Positions 17,367-26,835 are shown, counted from the first letter of the stretch. The stretch: 33,917 bases of DNA from Saprospiraceae bacterium (GCA_020629315.1 JAHDDO010000017.1:1-33917); one strand, 5' to 3'. Program-made: numbers and translations. The notes: generated from the letters alone by a model not told the origin.

Positions 17367-18044
17367 ATGGCAGATGTTCAAGTAGCAAAAAAGGAGGCGG
17401 CGTTTGGTTTTGGGAAGAAAGAAAGAAAACTACTAGTTGATCCTTTAAATGATAATAATCCGATAACAGTACAGGTATTAGGAATTTGTTCTGCACTGGC
17501 TGTGACGACACTTCTGGACAAAGCTTTGGTAATGTCTATCGCAGTGATCTTTGTATGTGCTTTTGCAAACTTATTCACGTCCTTATTGAGGATGTATATT
17601 CCTAAGCAAGTGCGGATGATCGTCCAATTAGTCATTATCGCATTTTTGGTAACAGTGGTTGAGTTAACCTTAAAAGCGGTTGACTATAATATATATAAAG
17701 AACTATCCGTTTTTATCGGCCTTATTATCACAAACTGCATAATAATGGGTCGATTGGAAGCTTTCGCCATGGCTAACAATCCTTGGCGATCCTTTTTGGA
17801 TGGTGTAGGAAATGGAATTGGTTATGGAATCATTTTGATTATTGTAGCTATGATCAGAGAATTCTTTGGGAAAGGCTCGTTACTAGGATATAAGATCTTA
17901 GGGCCAAGTTCAGATTTTCTGATTACCATTCCAGGCTATCAACCGAATAACTTGATGGTTTTATTCCCGTCAGCGATGTTTGTTATTGGTGTTTTAATTT
18001 GGGTCCACAGAGCATGGAACCGTAAACTTATTGATATTTCATAA
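17367..18044 (+). CDS. nqrD: Na+-translocating NADH:quinone reductase subunit D
   Basis: The 225-residue integral membrane subunit has six predicted helices. It pairs with NqrE, and together they hold an iron-sulfur centre within the membrane. The two expected cysteines are present: Cys41 (GICSALAVT) and Cys124 (ITNCIIMGR). The N-terminus of about 30 residues is polar and slightly longer than in Vibrio. The nqrE start follows 9 bp after the stop. Confidence 0.96.
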   Translation: MADVQVAKKEAAFGFGKKERKLLVDPLNDNNPITVQVLGICSALAVTTLLDKALVMSIAVIFVCAFANLFTSLLRMYIPKQVRMIVQLVIIAFLVTVVELTLKAVDYNIYKELSVFIGLIITNCIIMGRLEAFAMANNPWRSFLDGVGNGIGYGIILIIVAMIREFFGKGSLLGYKILGPSSDFLITIPGYQPNNLMVLFPSAMFVIGVLIWVHRAWNRKLIDIS

Positions 18045-18053
18045 TCACAGATC

Positions 18054-18656
18054 ATGGGTGAATTAGTAAATATATTTATCAAATCTGCCTTTATTGAGAA
18101 CCTTGCCCTAGCGTACTTCTTGGGTATGTGTTCATATTTGGCAGTTTCAAAATCAGTAAAGACAGCCTTTGGTTTAGGTCTAGCTGTAATTTTCGTATTA
18201 GGTATAACAATGCCAATTAACTGGGTCATTAACACAGCATTATTAAGTGAAAATGGCTTATTTGGGATGGATCTTACCTTTTTGCGATTAATCCTTTTCA
18301 TTGCAGTTATTGCATCAATGGTACAATTGGTAGAAATGGTCATTGAAAAAGTATCACCATCTCTATATAACTCACTAGGTATATTCTTACCATTGATCAC
18401 AGTAAACTGTGCTATCCTTGGAGGCTCTTTATTTATGGTATCAAAAGAGTATAACTTCGGAGAATCAGTAGCTTTTGGACTAGGGGGTGGTTTTGGATGG
18501 TTCTTGGCGATTGTAGCTATTGCAGCAATACGAGAGAAAATTCGATATTCTGCAGTGCCAGGTCCATTGCGAGGATTGGGTATGGCTTTCATACTCACTG
18601 GTTTAATGGGTATGGCATTTATGAGTTTGATGGGTATCGACCCAGCAGCATTTTAA
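18054..18656 (+). CDS. nqrE: Na+-translocating NADH:quinone reductase subunit E
   Basis: This is the 200-residue membrane subunit homologous to NqrD but inserted in the opposite orientation. The conserved cysteines are Cys26 ([11 protein letters not shown]) and Cys119 ([10 protein letters not shown]), the predicted iron-sulfur ligands shared with NqrD. The glycine-rich [11 protein letters not shown] segment near 143-153 is typical. Length and hydrophobic pattern match the family. The nqrF start follows 27 bp later. Confidence 0.97.
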   Translation: MGELVNIFIKSAFIENLALAYFLGMCSYLAVSKSVKTAFGLGLAVIFVLGITMPINWVINTALLSENGLFGMDLTFLRLILFIAVIASMVQLVEMVIEKVSPSLYNSLGIFLPLITVNCAILGGSLFMVSKEYNFGESVAFGLGGGFGWFLAIVAIAAIREKIRYSAVPGPLRGLGMAFILTGLMGMAFMSLMGIDPAAF

Positions 18657-18683
18657 TATAGATAATACGTAAAAAGAAATAAT

Positions 18684-20006
18684 ATGGCTATTTCATTATT
18701 AGCATTGGGACCCATCTTAGCAGCACTCGCTGTTTTCTGTGGTGTTATTTTGGCTTTGTCTATGCTTTTGATTTATGCACGTAAGCAATTAGTCCCTCAA
18801 GGTGAGGTTAAGTTAATAGTTAATGGTGATACCGAAAACCCGATGATGGTGAGTCCTGGTGTTACCTTACTATCCGCTCTATCTGATAAAAGTGTATTCC
18901 TTCCATCGGCTTGTGGTGGAGGTGGAACGTGTGCCATGTGCGAATGTCATGTAGATGCTGGAGGAGGGGATGTATTACCGACAGAAATGAATCACTTGAC
19001 AAAGAAGGAAGCTGAAGAAGGTATGCGATTAGCATGCCAAGTGAAGGTGAGAAATGATATGGAGATCAGAATTCCAGAAGAAATATTTGGGATTAAAAAA
19101 TGGGAATGCGAAGTGGTATCTAATTATAATGTAGCTTCATTTATTAAGGAGTTTGTTGTAAAACTTCCAGAAGGAGAAACATTAGATTTCGAATCAGGTG
19201 GATATATCCAAATCGATGTGCCAGAGATTACCGTGCCATTCCAGGATATGAATATTGACGCACATCCTGATCATCATGATCAAAAAGATAAATTCCAATC
19301 AGAGTGGGATAAGTTCAATTTGTGGCCACTAAAAATGGTGAACGATGAAGAGCAATTTAGAGCGTATTCAATGGCTAACCATCCCGCTGAAGGAAACATT
19401 ATAAAACTAAATATCAGAATTGCTACTCCACCTTGGGATAGAGGAAAGAATACTTGGATGGATGTTAACCCTGGTGTTTGTTCTTCTTACGTATTTGGAT
19501 TAAAGCCAGGTGATAAGTGTACAATTTCAGGACCCTATGGTGAATTCTTCATTAAGGATACAAAGAAAGAAATGGTATACATAGGTGGTGGAGCCGGTAT
19601 GGCGCCATTACGTTCGCATCTATTCCACTTATTCCATACTTTAAAAACTACCGATAGAAAGGTATCATATTGGTATGGAGGTAGAACCAGAAGAGAGTTA
19701 TTTTATATCGAGGAGTTTAGAAAGATCGAAAAGGAGTTTCCAAATTTCAAGTTCTATGTAGCGCTTGATAATCCGTTAGAAGAAGATAACTGGCAAATAA
19801 AAGAAAATATAGACGCTCCAGGCGATGGTTTTAAAGGATACATAATGAGCGTATGTTATGAAGAGTATTTGAAGAACCACCCTGAGCCTGAAGAAATAGA
19901 GTACTATTTCTGTGGTCCGCCAATGATGAACCAGTCGGTTATAAAAACATTGGACGAGTTAGGTGTTCCAGAAGAGAATATTTCTTTCGATGATTTCGGA
20001 GGATAA
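18684..20006 (+). CDS. nqrF: Na+-translocating NADH:quinone reductase subunit F (NADH-oxidising, 2Fe-2S/FAD)
   Basis: This is the electron-entry subunit. It oxidises NADH and passes electrons through FAD and a 2Fe-2S centre. A membrane anchor lies at about 6-30. A ferredoxin domain follows with Cys77, Cys83, Cys86 and Cys118 as ligands, in the same spacing as characterised NqrF. The reductase domain shows RAYSMAN (FAD binding), [12 protein letters not shown] (NADH binding) and a [11 protein letters not shown]-terminal block. It has 440 residues, somewhat longer than the roughly 407 of Vibrio; the region before RAYS holds a His/Asp-rich insert (DAHPDHHDQ). The operon ends with a strong terminator at 20035-20072. 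Confidence 0.97.
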   Translation: MAISLLALGPILAALAVFCGVILALSMLLIYARKQLVPQGEVKLIVNGDTENPMMVSPGVTLLSALSDKSVFLPSACGGGGTCAMCECHVDAGGGDVLPTEMNHLTKKEAEEGMRLACQVKVRNDMEIRIPEEIFGIKKWECEVVSNYNVASFIKEFVVKLPEGETLDFESGGYIQIDVPEITVPFQDMNIDAHPDHHDQKDKFQSEWDKFNLWPLKMVNDEEQFRAYSMANHPAEGNIIKLNIRIATPPWDRGKNTWMDVNPGVCSSYVFGLKPGDKCTISGPYGEFFIKDTKKEMVYIGGGAGMAPLRSHLFHLFHTLKTTDRKVSYWYGGRTRRELFYIEEFRKIEKEFPNFKFYVALDNPLEEDNWQIKENIDAPGDGFKGYIMSVCYEEYLKNHPEPEEIEYYFCGPPMMNQSVIKTLDELGVPEENISFDDFGG

Positions 20007-20034
20007 GAACCATGTGATTTAAACATGAACATAG

Positions 20035-20072
20035 GAAAGCCCGCTTCTTTTGAAGTGGGCTTTCTGATTTTT
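20035..20072 (+). terminator. Rho-independent terminator of the nqr operon
   Basis: A perfect-looking 13-bp stem (GAAAGCCCGCTTC with GAAGTGGGCTTTC, one G-U pair), a TTTT loop and a trailing TGATTTTT form a classic terminator 28 bp after nqrF. An in-frame ATG at 20025 would place this hairpin inside the next coding sequence, which argues against that start. Confidence 0.93.
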
Positions 20073-20099
20073 AGTAACTTCCCTTTAGAAGAAATTAAA

Positions 20100-20927
20100 A
20101 TGGCGAAGAATACGAATACTATTAAAGGAGGAAGTAATAACGATCTATATAAGGTGCATTGGCAAAAAGAGAATGCTAAGGCTATAGTATTGATTGTTCA
20201 TGGTTACGGTGAACATATTGAGCGCTATAATGAGGTGGCTGAAGCATTCAATGCAGCAAACTATGATGTGTATGGGTATGATTTTAGAGCACATGGTCGT
20301 TCCGAAGGGACTGATTGTTTTATGGCTGATTTTAATGAGTATTTGGATGATTTATCAAATGTATTAGACACGATTACACTTGATCGCCCCTTCTTTTTTT
20401 ATGGTCATAGTGTAGGCGCCCTCACTACAATCACTTATTTATTAGAGCGAGGAAAACCTACAAATTTTAAAGGTTGTGTTTTTACAGGTCCAGCTTTAAA
20501 AGTATCAGAAGACCTGTCTCCATTTTTACAAAAGATATCACCGCTAGTAGCCGCGATAGCGCCTAAATTTAAAGCAGCTGCTCTTCCAGTAGATGGCATT
20601 TCGAAAGTGCCAGAGGTACAAGAAAATTATAAAAAAGACCCTTACATATATAGTGGGAAACTTTACGCTGCTCCTGCCAATCAAATTCTAAAGAAGAATA
20701 AAGAGATGCAACAGAATTTTAGTAAGATTGACTTTCCGTTTTTGACTATGCATGGTAAGGATGATACGATCATTGAACCTCAAAGTTCTGAGCTTTTGTA
20801 TAATGGCGCCTCTTCGAATGATAAGGAAATTATCATGTGGGACAATCTCGCTCATGAAATTATGCGCTCCTTTGAAAAGGAAGCGGTTATAGGGAAAATG
20901 ACGGAGTGGATTGCGGCAAGATGCTAA
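20100..20927 (+). CDS. Alpha/beta hydrolase, monoacylglycerol lipase/lysophospholipase-like
   Basis: The 275-residue soluble enzyme has no signal peptide. It shows VHGYGEH (oxyanion region) near 36-42, the nucleophile elbow GHSVG with Ser104, HGKDDTIIEP containing the acid, and NLAHEIM containing the catalytic His. This pattern fits the Hydrolase_4 (serine aminopeptidase S33) group, which includes monoacylglycerol lipases, so the substrate is probably a lipid ester. The frame is open back to an ATG at 20025, but that would translate through the nqr terminator. The ATG at 20100 begins a normal N-terminus. The exact substrate cannot be read from the sequence. Confidence 0.9.
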   Translation: MAKNTNTIKGGSNNDLYKVHWQKENAKAIVLIVHGYGEHIERYNEVAEAFNAANYDVYGYDFRAHGRSEGTDCFMADFNEYLDDLSNVLDTITLDRPFFFYGHSVGALTTITYLLERGKPTNFKGCVFTGPALKVSEDLSPFLQKISPLVAAIAPKFKAAALPVDGISKVPEVQENYKKDPYIYSGKLYAAPANQILKKNKEMQQNFSKIDFPFLTMHGKDDTIIEPQSSELLYNGASSNDKEIIMWDNLAHEIMRSFEKEAVIGKMTEWIAARC

Positions 20928-21069
20928 GTTTGAGAATTAAGTAGAACCTTACTTTACCCCGACGTTTACTTAACTTCCTAATTATATTCAAGTATGGCTG
21001 TGTACAATTTTGTAAATTAAATGGTCACACTGTCTGTCTTGGAGTCGTTTTAAGAAAAACTTCCTTAGT

Positions 21070-24009
21070 ATGCAGTCTCTAAAATCAAGAGCTAGTTTAA
21101 AACCTTACCTTACTATAAGGTTTATAAAATCGTGTTTCCTAGGTATCATGTATTTAACTGTACCTCATAGGTTACTGACTACTTCTTTGGTATTTGCATT
21201 TATAGTTACCCAAAATGGCTTTTGTCAATATCAATTTCTTGATCCTATTGAAGAACACATACTCACATTAGAAGGGAATAAAGATGCCATCATGCCAAAT
21301 TTGGTTGACATAGATGGAGATGGAGATCTTGACATACTTGGTGGTGGAAAATTTCAAGCTCATTCTACATTTAGATTTAGCTACATAGAGAATAAAGGGG
21401 ACTCCTCAAATCCTATTTTCGAAGAAATAGTCTTATCTCCTTTTGGTTTAGATTGGAACCCGCAGTCATTAAATCTTAAATCCGCAGATCTTGATAACGA
21501 TGGTGATTTTGATCTGGCATATATATCAAGGAATGGGGCAAGCCCTTTTATATATTATATTGAAAATATTGGGACAGCACAAACCCCGCAATTTAGTGAA
21601 GAACAAGTTTTTGAAACAGGCGGATTTTGGAGTGGAGAAAGTACTAGTTTTGACTTTGCGGATTTTGATGAAGATGGGGATCTAGACCTTGCGGTAGTAA
21701 AGGCAGGAGGCGGTTGGGATTCTAAAGTTTTTGTGCATTACATTGAAAACCAAGGAGACGCAGAAACTTTTGACTTTTCTGGTCCGGTTTCTGAAAATCC
21801 GCTGGCAGAAAGCAGTATTGAATTAAACTTTGGGGTATATCCGCATTATGTGAATGTGGAGGATTATGATAATGATGGTGATCCAGATATAATATTGCAT
21901 AGTTATATTTCTGTTTTTGATAATTTTTCTGCATTCTTATTTTATTCTAGAAACAAAGGCAACTTACAGTTCACTGAAGGAAAACGGATTGCTAACCTAG
22001 GTGGTGGTCCTGAAGACCAATTTAGAATACGCTCCAGTGCTTCAGGAGATTTAGATGGGGATGGTGATATTGATATCTTAAGTTTAGGAGGACCCGACAA
22101 CCAGCTCTTTTCTACAAATTTCTACTTTACAGAAAACACAAATTCCACAGCAGTGGATGTAGACGGAGATGGATTTACTACATCTACTGACTGCAACGAT
22201 AACGATGCTTCTATTAATCCAGCTGCTGATGAAATCCCAAATAATAACATAGATGAAGATTGTGATTGCAATGCACTAGTTATTGATAATGATGATGATG
22301 GATATAACTCAGATGAAGATTGTGATGACAATAATTATGACGTCAATCCAGGGGCGAGTGAAATACCTTATAATGACATTGATGATGATTGCAACCCTTT
22401 AACGGATGATGATGACTATGATGGCGATGGTGTGTTTGTAGATGAAGATTGTGATGATTTCGATCCTAATGTGTACCCTGGAGCGGAAGAAATTCCAAAT
22501 AATGATATTGATGAAGATTGTGATGGAGAAGCGCTAATAATCGATGAAGATGGCGATGGCTATAATTCCGATGAGGATTGTGATGATAATGATCCAATGA
22601 TATTCCCTGGTGTAGCATGCGATGATGGTGACAATTGCACAATCAATGATTTGTTAAATGAAGCCTGTGAATGTCTTGGACAATTTCAAGATACGGATGA
22701 AGATGGGGTTTGTGATATAGACGATTGTTTCCCACTGAATCCTTCCATATTTCCAGGCAATGACGAAACGCCTTATAATAGTATAGATGATGATTGTGAT
22801 CCCAACACACCAGATGATGATTTGGACGGTGACGGATATACATATTTATCTGGTGAAGATTGTGATGATAGTAATCCAGAAATAAACACAATGACTATGG
22901 AGGAATGTAATGGCTTGGATGACAATTGTGACGGACAGATAGATGAAGGGTTTACAACAACGATTTATTATTCTGATTCTGATGGCGATGGATTTGGGGA
23001 CCCTAACACCGCGCAAGAATTGTGCATACAGCCGACTGGGACCGTAACTAACTCAGGGGATTGTAATGATATGGATCCAACTATTTTTCCTGGCGCTGAA
23101 GAATTATGTGATGATATAGATAATAATTGTAACGGCACTGTAGATGAAGGCTTGGTATTTATTATTTATTACTTAGATGAAGATGGTGATGGTTTTGGAG
23201 ATCCGGATACAGGACAAGAACGGTGTATTCAGCCTTCAGGAACAGTCACCATAGCAGGGGATTGTGATGATGCTGATCCAGACATAAATCCTGATGCCTT
23301 AGAAATTTGCGATGCTATTGACAACAATTGTAACGGCTCCATTGATGAAGATTTACCCATTATCACCTATTTTATAGATTCTGATGGTGATGGCTACGGT
23401 GTAGACGGTACTGGCGTAGAAGATTGTTTTCAGCCTGCCGGCACTTCACTTATACCAGGCGATTGCGATGATGAGAACCCAGAAATATTTCCAACCGCTG
23501 AGGAACTTTGTGATGATATAGATAATAATTGCAATGGAGAGATAGATGAGGGCCTTGAGATAATAACCTTCTATTTTGATCAAGATGGTGATGGCTTCGG
23601 CGAAATAGATAGTGATCTTCAAGACTGTTATCAGCCTAATGGTACAGTATTAATAGGAGGTGATTGCGATGATCTAGATCCAAATATAAATCCCGATGCG
23701 GAAGAAATCGAAGGAAATGGTATTGATGAGAATTGTGATGGACTAGATGTACCTTCGTCTAACCATTCCATATTTTCTGAGACAATTCGCATCTATCCGA
23801 ACCCTACTAAGGATATAGTAAGCATAGAATTAGGCGTGTATGCCAATGTCCATATATCCTTATTTGATATTTCTGGTCAACTTGTAAAAGATTTTGGAAC
23901 CGAGAAAATCATTTCTTTGAAAAGCATAACTTCAGGAACCTATGTACTTCGGATTAAAGATTTGAATACTGGCCAACAAGCTATTAGAATACTTAACAAA
24001 ATGGATTGA
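21070..24009 (+). CDS. Secreted repeat protein: FG-GAP/VCBS repeats, MopE-type metal-binding repeats, T9SS sorting domain
   Basis: The 979-residue protein has three parts. First come five FG-GAP/VCBS-like calcium loops (DIDGDGDLDI, DLDNDGDFDL, DFDEDGDLDL, DYDNDGDPDI, DLDGDGDIDI) between residues about 75 and 345. Then come about ten Asp/Cys-rich MopE-type putative metal-binding repeats (362-896). Last is a type A T9SS sorting domain (about 908-979, IYPNPTKD...SGTYVLRI). The product is therefore predicted to be exported by Sec, then moved across the outer membrane by T9SS. The leader is long from the first ATG; Met27 (21148) would give a more ordinary signal peptide (MYLTVPHRLL...NGFCQ) and may be the true start. 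The protein may act as a calcium-dependent adhesin or surface structure (inference). Confidence 0.9.
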   Translation: MQSLKSRASLKPYLTIRFIKSCFLGIMYLTVPHRLLTTSLVFAFIVTQNGFCQYQFLDPIEEHILTLEGNKDAIMPNLVDIDGDGDLDILGGGKFQAHSTFRFSYIENKGDSSNPIFEEIVLSPFGLDWNPQSLNLKSADLDNDGDFDLAYISRNGASPFIYYIENIGTAQTPQFSEEQVFETGGFWSGESTSFDFADFDEDGDLDLAVVKAGGGWDSKVFVHYIENQGDAETFDFSGPVSENPLAESSIELNFGVYPHYVNVEDYDNDGDPDIILHSYISVFDNFSAFLFYSRNKGNLQFTEGKRIANLGGGPEDQFRIRSSASGDLDGDGDIDILSLGGPDNQLFSTNFYFTENTNSTAVDVDGDGFTTSTDCNDNDASINPAADEIPNNNIDEDCDCNALVIDNDDDGYNSDEDCDDNNYDVNPGASEIPYNDIDDDCNPLTDDDDYDGDGVFVDEDCDDFDPNVYPGAEEIPNNDIDEDCDGEALIIDEDGDGYNSDEDCDDNDPMIFPGVACDDGDNCTINDLLNEACECLGQFQDTDEDGVCDIDDCFPLNPSIFPGNDETPYNSIDDDCDPNTPDDDLDGDGYTYLSGEDCDDSNPEINTMTMEECNGLDDNCDGQIDEGFTTTIYYSDSDGDGFGDPNTAQELCIQPTGTVTNSGDCNDMDPTIFPGAEELCDDIDNNCNGTVDEGLVFIIYYLDEDGDGFGDPDTGQERCIQPSGTVTIAGDCDDADPDINPDALEICDAIDNNCNGSIDEDLPIITYFIDSDGDGYGVDGTGVEDCFQPAGTSLIPGDCDDENPEIFPTAEELCDDIDNNCNGEIDEGLEIITFYFDQDGDGFGEIDSDLQDCYQPNGTVLIGGDCDDLDPNINPDAEEIEGNGIDENCDGLDVPSSNHSIFSETIRIYPNPTKDIVSIELGVYANVHISLFDISGQLVKDFGTEKIISLKSITSGTYVLRIKDLNTGQQAIRILNKMD
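22150..23750 (+). repeat. About ten tandem MopE-type metal-binding repeats (coding)
   Basis: Each unit follows a scheme of D.DGDG, then DC.D.DP.I.PGA.E, then D.IDE.CDG. The first units are short (about 40-45 residues). The last four are longer (about 60-65) because of an added segment with a Cys-[IFY]-Gln-Pro motif and a 'GDCDD' block. One interrupted unit in the middle holds the DGDNCTINDLLNEACECLG module common in T9SS cargo. The DNA is rich in GAT codons, giving short near-repeats and antisense open frames that are artefacts. Confidence 0.85.
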
Positions 24010-24260
24010 TATTGACTCAGATGAGTAAGATAGGTGCAAAATTTTGGCTTCGATTGTTTTTGATATTGTCCATTATTGGGGTGAGCATTTTCTTTTTATT
24101 CAAAGAGGAAATCAAGGAGAATAAAATTTATAAAACTAAGATGGATGCCTTGAATGTAATTTTAGAAGCTGAATCACCTAGTGAAGCAACAGAACAAATA
24201 ATGGAAATTATTGATTCCAATTTTCGTAAAGAAGCACCTAATGAAAATAGTATACAATAA
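24006..24260 (+). CDS. Small single-pass membrane protein
   Basis: The open frame encodes 84 residues from the TTG at 24006, which overlaps the stop of the preceding gene as TTGA, or 79 residues from the ATG at 24021, which I find equally likely. After a short polar N-terminus (MSKIGAKFW) there is one membrane helix (about LRLFLILSIIGVSIFFLF). A charged helical tail ending in EAPNENSIQ follows. I recognise no family. Close coupling to the T9SS cargo gene may mean co-expression. It is small, and coding status rests on composition and position only. Confidence 0.5.
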   Translation: MILTQMSKIGAKFWLRLFLILSIIGVSIFFLFKEEIKENKIYKTKMDALNVILEAESPSEATEQIMEIIDSNFRKEAPNENSIQ

Positions 24261-24294
24261 GTTGGGTTAGCCAAAGTTTAGGTGCTAGAAAGCT

Positions 24295-24402
24295 ATGAAC
24301 GCCTGCTGCCAAAAGTTGGATTTTAGTAGACTAAGAAACGGAGAACCCATAGACTATTCCGATATAAAACTGCGTTTTATGCATTCGAAACTAGATCATT
24401 GA
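24295..24402 (+). CDS. Possible 35-residue small ORF overlapping the next start
   Basis: It has an ATG start and ends with TGA at 24400-24402, overlapping the TTG start of the next gene as TTGA. The peptide has a Cys-Cys pair near its start and a basic/acidic mix (RNGEPIDYSDIK). The gap it fills is otherwise empty (138 bp). It could be a translationally coupled leader or a chance frame. Confidence 0.25.
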   Translation: MNACCQKLDFSRLRNGEPIDYSDIKLRFMHSKLDH

Positions 24403-25397
24403 AAAGAGTGTTACGCTATATATTCATTTTGTCATTGCTAGTCTTTCTAGGATTAGCTGGGCTAGTGTTTTGGGCTTCGTCACCTAATCATGGACTTCAA
24501 GACTATAATACCTTAATCACAAAAGAGTTTGAATCAGAGGCTTTGGACGACTCATTGCTGCAAGTGGTTACCTATAATATTGGCTTCTTAAGTGGGATGA
24601 CAAACAACCGGGTGGTTGATACAGATAAATCATTGTATGAGCAAAACTTACGTACGGTCTTATCTAAGCTTGCCGATATAAACCCTGATATAATTTGCTT
24701 ACAAGAGGTGGATTATAATTCCGACAGATCTTTTCATGTAGATCAGCAAGAGGCTATTCAAGAATTAGGTTACGGCTATGCGGGTAAGGCAGTAAATTGG
24801 GATGAAAAGCATTTGCCTTTTCCAGGTAGCCCTTTTGATTTTTCTTCTCATTATGGTAGCGTATTTTCGGGACAATCGATCGTAAGTAAGTTTCCTTTAT
24901 CAGATATAAAGCGCATCGTATTAGAACGATCTAAGCAACTCCCTTTTCATGTGGGACCATTTTATATAGAACGACTGATGCAAAGAAGTACGGTGAATGT
25001 TAATGGACGAAATATCCAATTAATGAACGTGCACCTTGATGCTTTTGACCCGATGGCCCGAACAAAACAAATCACTTTCATAAAAGAGTATGTTGAGGAC
25101 ATTATAGATGAGGGACCCATGTTATTAGTGGGTGATTTTAATGATGATATAGAGTTAGACTCGTCTTGCCTTTCCGTATTAACTTCGATCCCAGACTTGG
25201 CGGTTGCGGAGACTGGCGAAGTACTAGAATCCAGGACCTTTCCTTCTGATGATCCAAAGGAACGTCTAGATTATATTTTTTATAATCGGGCATTCATTGA
25301 GATGCTGGATGCTTCCGTCTTACATGAATTTGGGACGTCTTCCGATCATTTGCCAGTGCTCATGTCCTTTAGATTAAAAGAAACAAAGGGGCAGTAA
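24399..25397 (+). CDS. Endonuclease/exonuclease/phosphatase (EEP) family protein, membrane-anchored
   Basis: The 332-residue protein starts at TTG (24399). It opens with a positively charged end and a hydrophobic segment (about 5-27) that should anchor it in the inner membrane with the enzyme domain outside the cytoplasm. EEP motifs follow in order: TYNIGFL with Asn60, DIICLQEVD with metal-binding Glu103, NVHLDAFD, VGDFNDD and the C-terminal SSDHLPVL. All catalytic blocks are intact. The fold covers nucleases, sphingomyelinases and inositol phosphatases, so the substrate is unknown; the export signal favours an extracytoplasmic phosphodiesterase. A hairpin follows at 25413-25442. Confidence 0.9.
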   Translation: MKRVLRYIFILSLLVFLGLAGLVFWASSPNHGLQDYNTLITKEFESEALDDSLLQVVTYNIGFLSGMTNNRVVDTDKSLYEQNLRTVLSKLADINPDIICLQEVDYNSDRSFHVDQQEAIQELGYGYAGKAVNWDEKHLPFPGSPFDFSSHYGSVFSGQSIVSKFPLSDIKRIVLERSKQLPFHVGPFYIERLMQRSTVNVNGRNIQLMNVHLDAFDPMARTKQITFIKEYVEDIIDEGPMLLVGDFNDDIELDSSCLSVLTSIPDLAVAETGEVLESRTFPSDDPKERLDYIFYNRAFIEMLDASVLHEFGTSSDHLPVLMSFRLKETKGQ

Positions 25398-25412
25398 GAG
25401 ATTGTAAAAAAG

Positions 25413-25442
25413 AAATGCAGAATTATATTACAATCTGCATTT
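25413..25442 (+). terminator. Hairpin after the EEP gene, possible terminator
   Basis: A 9-bp stem (AAATGCAGA with TCTGCATTT) encloses a loop of about 12 bases, 15 bp after the stop codon. The T run is short, so termination may be weak. Confidence 0.55.
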
Positions 25443-25478
25443 ATAGTCGTATCTAGTCTATTCCTTAAAATACGGCTG

Positions 25479-26276
25479 ATGCAAATATTACAAAGTCTAC
25501 TTACGATCGTGTGTCTACTTTCATGGAGCCTGTCCTTTGGTCAAAATATACCTATTGACTTTGAGGAAGACGGTATCGGCGCTGATTGGAATTGGCGCAC
25601 CTTTGAGAATGTAACAGATCCGCCTTTAGAAATTATTGACAATCCTGACGCTTCTGGTATTAACGTATCCGAACAAGTCGTGCAGTTTACGGCTCTAGAA
25701 GGCGGGATGCCTTTTGCTGGATTTGAATCTATGCATGGTACTGATATTGGTGATTTTGTTATCAATGAATCCAATGCCATTATTCGCATTATGGTGCATA
25801 AGCCAGTGATTAGTGATGTAGGTATTAAATTAGTACGAGCGGACAATTGGTCTTTGGGCGAAATTAAAATCCCAAACACCAAAATAAATGAATGGGAACA
25901 GCTTAGTTTTGATTTTACCAGCCATATTGGTAATCCGTATGACCAAATAGTGATCTTTCCTGATTTTGATACCCGTGACAGTGATCATATTATTTATATC
26001 GACAACATCTATGGCGATGTGGCTACCCCTTCAAGCACACATTCAGATTTATCCTTGGATATAAGCCTTTTTCCAAATCCTGCGGATGATCTTTTGTATG
26101 TCAATGTAAATGATGAAGGGAAAACGTATAAAATATACACGATAGCAGGTGAGTTAGTTAAACAAGCTAACTTGTCTAGTTCTGTGATTAATATACAAAG
26201 TTTGGAACCAGGCTTGTACTATTTAAAAGTAGTTGACAACAAGGGGTATGCGGTAAACACTTTTATCAAGCAGTAA
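25479..26276 (+). CDS. Secreted protein with T9SS sorting domain, jelly-roll-like body
   Basis: The 265-residue protein has a signal peptide (about 1-22, ending LSFGQ). The middle domain (about 25-185) starts IDFEEDG and ends DHIIYIDNIYG, the layout of beta-sandwich domains in secreted Bacteroidota proteins, often carbohydrate-binding. A type A T9SS sorting domain follows (about 193-265, SLFPNPADD...LEPGLYYLKV). It is therefore a probable surface or secreted cargo protein. There is no catalytic motif. The ligand is not known; carbohydrate binding is only a guess from the fold pattern. Confidence 0.88.
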   Translation: MQILQSLLTIVCLLSWSLSFGQNIPIDFEEDGIGADWNWRTFENVTDPPLEIIDNPDASGINVSEQVVQFTALEGGMPFAGFESMHGTDIGDFVINESNAIIRIMVHKPVISDVGIKLVRADNWSLGEIKIPNTKINEWEQLSFDFTSHIGNPYDQIVIFPDFDTRDSDHIIYIDNIYGDVATPSSTHSDLSLDISLFPNPADDLLYVNVNDEGKTYKIYTIAGELVKQANLSSSVINIQSLEPGLYYLKVVDNKGYAVNTFIKQ

Positions 26277-26303
26277 TCATTTTTAGCACATTAAATTAGC
26301 GAT

Positions 26304-26810
26304 ATGAAATTTTACAATTATGTACTTCTTTTCTTGTGTTTCGGAATACTCTTTAGCTGCAAAGAAGAGCCTGAAGTACACTTCGACCTTTGTCCTAATG
26401 ATTTTGCACAGTTCCTGATGAATGGTGAGCTAATGCAAACTACACAATCCTCTGCAGGCGGTGAATTTCTCACACCAGAAGGCGCATCATGTGGTATTGC
26501 AGCGGCTTTTGATGAAGAGAATAACTATTTGATTCTGAATATTGTGGTTGAGGATCAGCACCTTAATTTTCACGTAGATAATGTGATTCCACTTGAAGCT
26601 TTAGCTTTTAGTAATGTGCAATATTCTTATGAAGGTGGTGTAGGTACATTGGTTCATCTTGATTCAGACTTTAGTAATTATATACAGATCAATGGAATCG
26701 ATGCAGCGGCTGAAAGTATAGAAGGGAATTTCAGTTTCCAGATGAATCATAATGGCGTCCTTTTGTCGATTACCGAAGGTAGTTTTAGATGTAATTATCA
26801 TGAGATTTAA
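26304..26810 (+). CDS. Putative lipoprotein
   Basis: The 168-residue protein has a leader ending in a lipobox (GILFSC, Cys19). The mature domain is beta-rich, with cysteines in LCPND, ASCGIA and SFRCNY. The end (ESIEGNFSFQMNHNG...ITEGSFRC) resembles the small calycin-like lipoproteins of Bacteroidota, for example DUF6252-type proteins, but I cannot assign it firmly. It lies 27 bp after the T9SS cargo gene and 25 bp before the truncated hemoglobin, all on one strand. Confidence 0.82.
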   Translation: MKFYNYVLLFLCFGILFSCKEEPEVHFDLCPNDFAQFLMNGELMQTTQSSAGGEFLTPEGASCGIAAAFDEENNYLILNIVVEDQHLNFHVDNVIPLEALAFSNVQYSYEGGVGTLVHLDSDFSNYIQINGIDAAAESIEGNFSFQMNHNGVLLSITEGSFRCNYHEI

Positions 26811-26835
26811 TTTGAGGACCTACTACTAGTAGAGA

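Noticed and set aside
17939..18598. 219-codon minus-strand frame over nqrD/nqrE
   Set aside because: It is antisense to two well-conserved membrane subunits and has no start context or family match.
20937..20973. TTAAGTA...TACTTAA inverted repeat after the hydrolase
   Set aside because: The stem is short and A/T-rich with a 23-base loop and no T run; it is too weak to call a terminator or operator.
22643..22891. His/Tyr-rich minus-strand frame in the repeat gene
   Set aside because: It is the reverse complement of repeated GAT codons, a compositional artefact.
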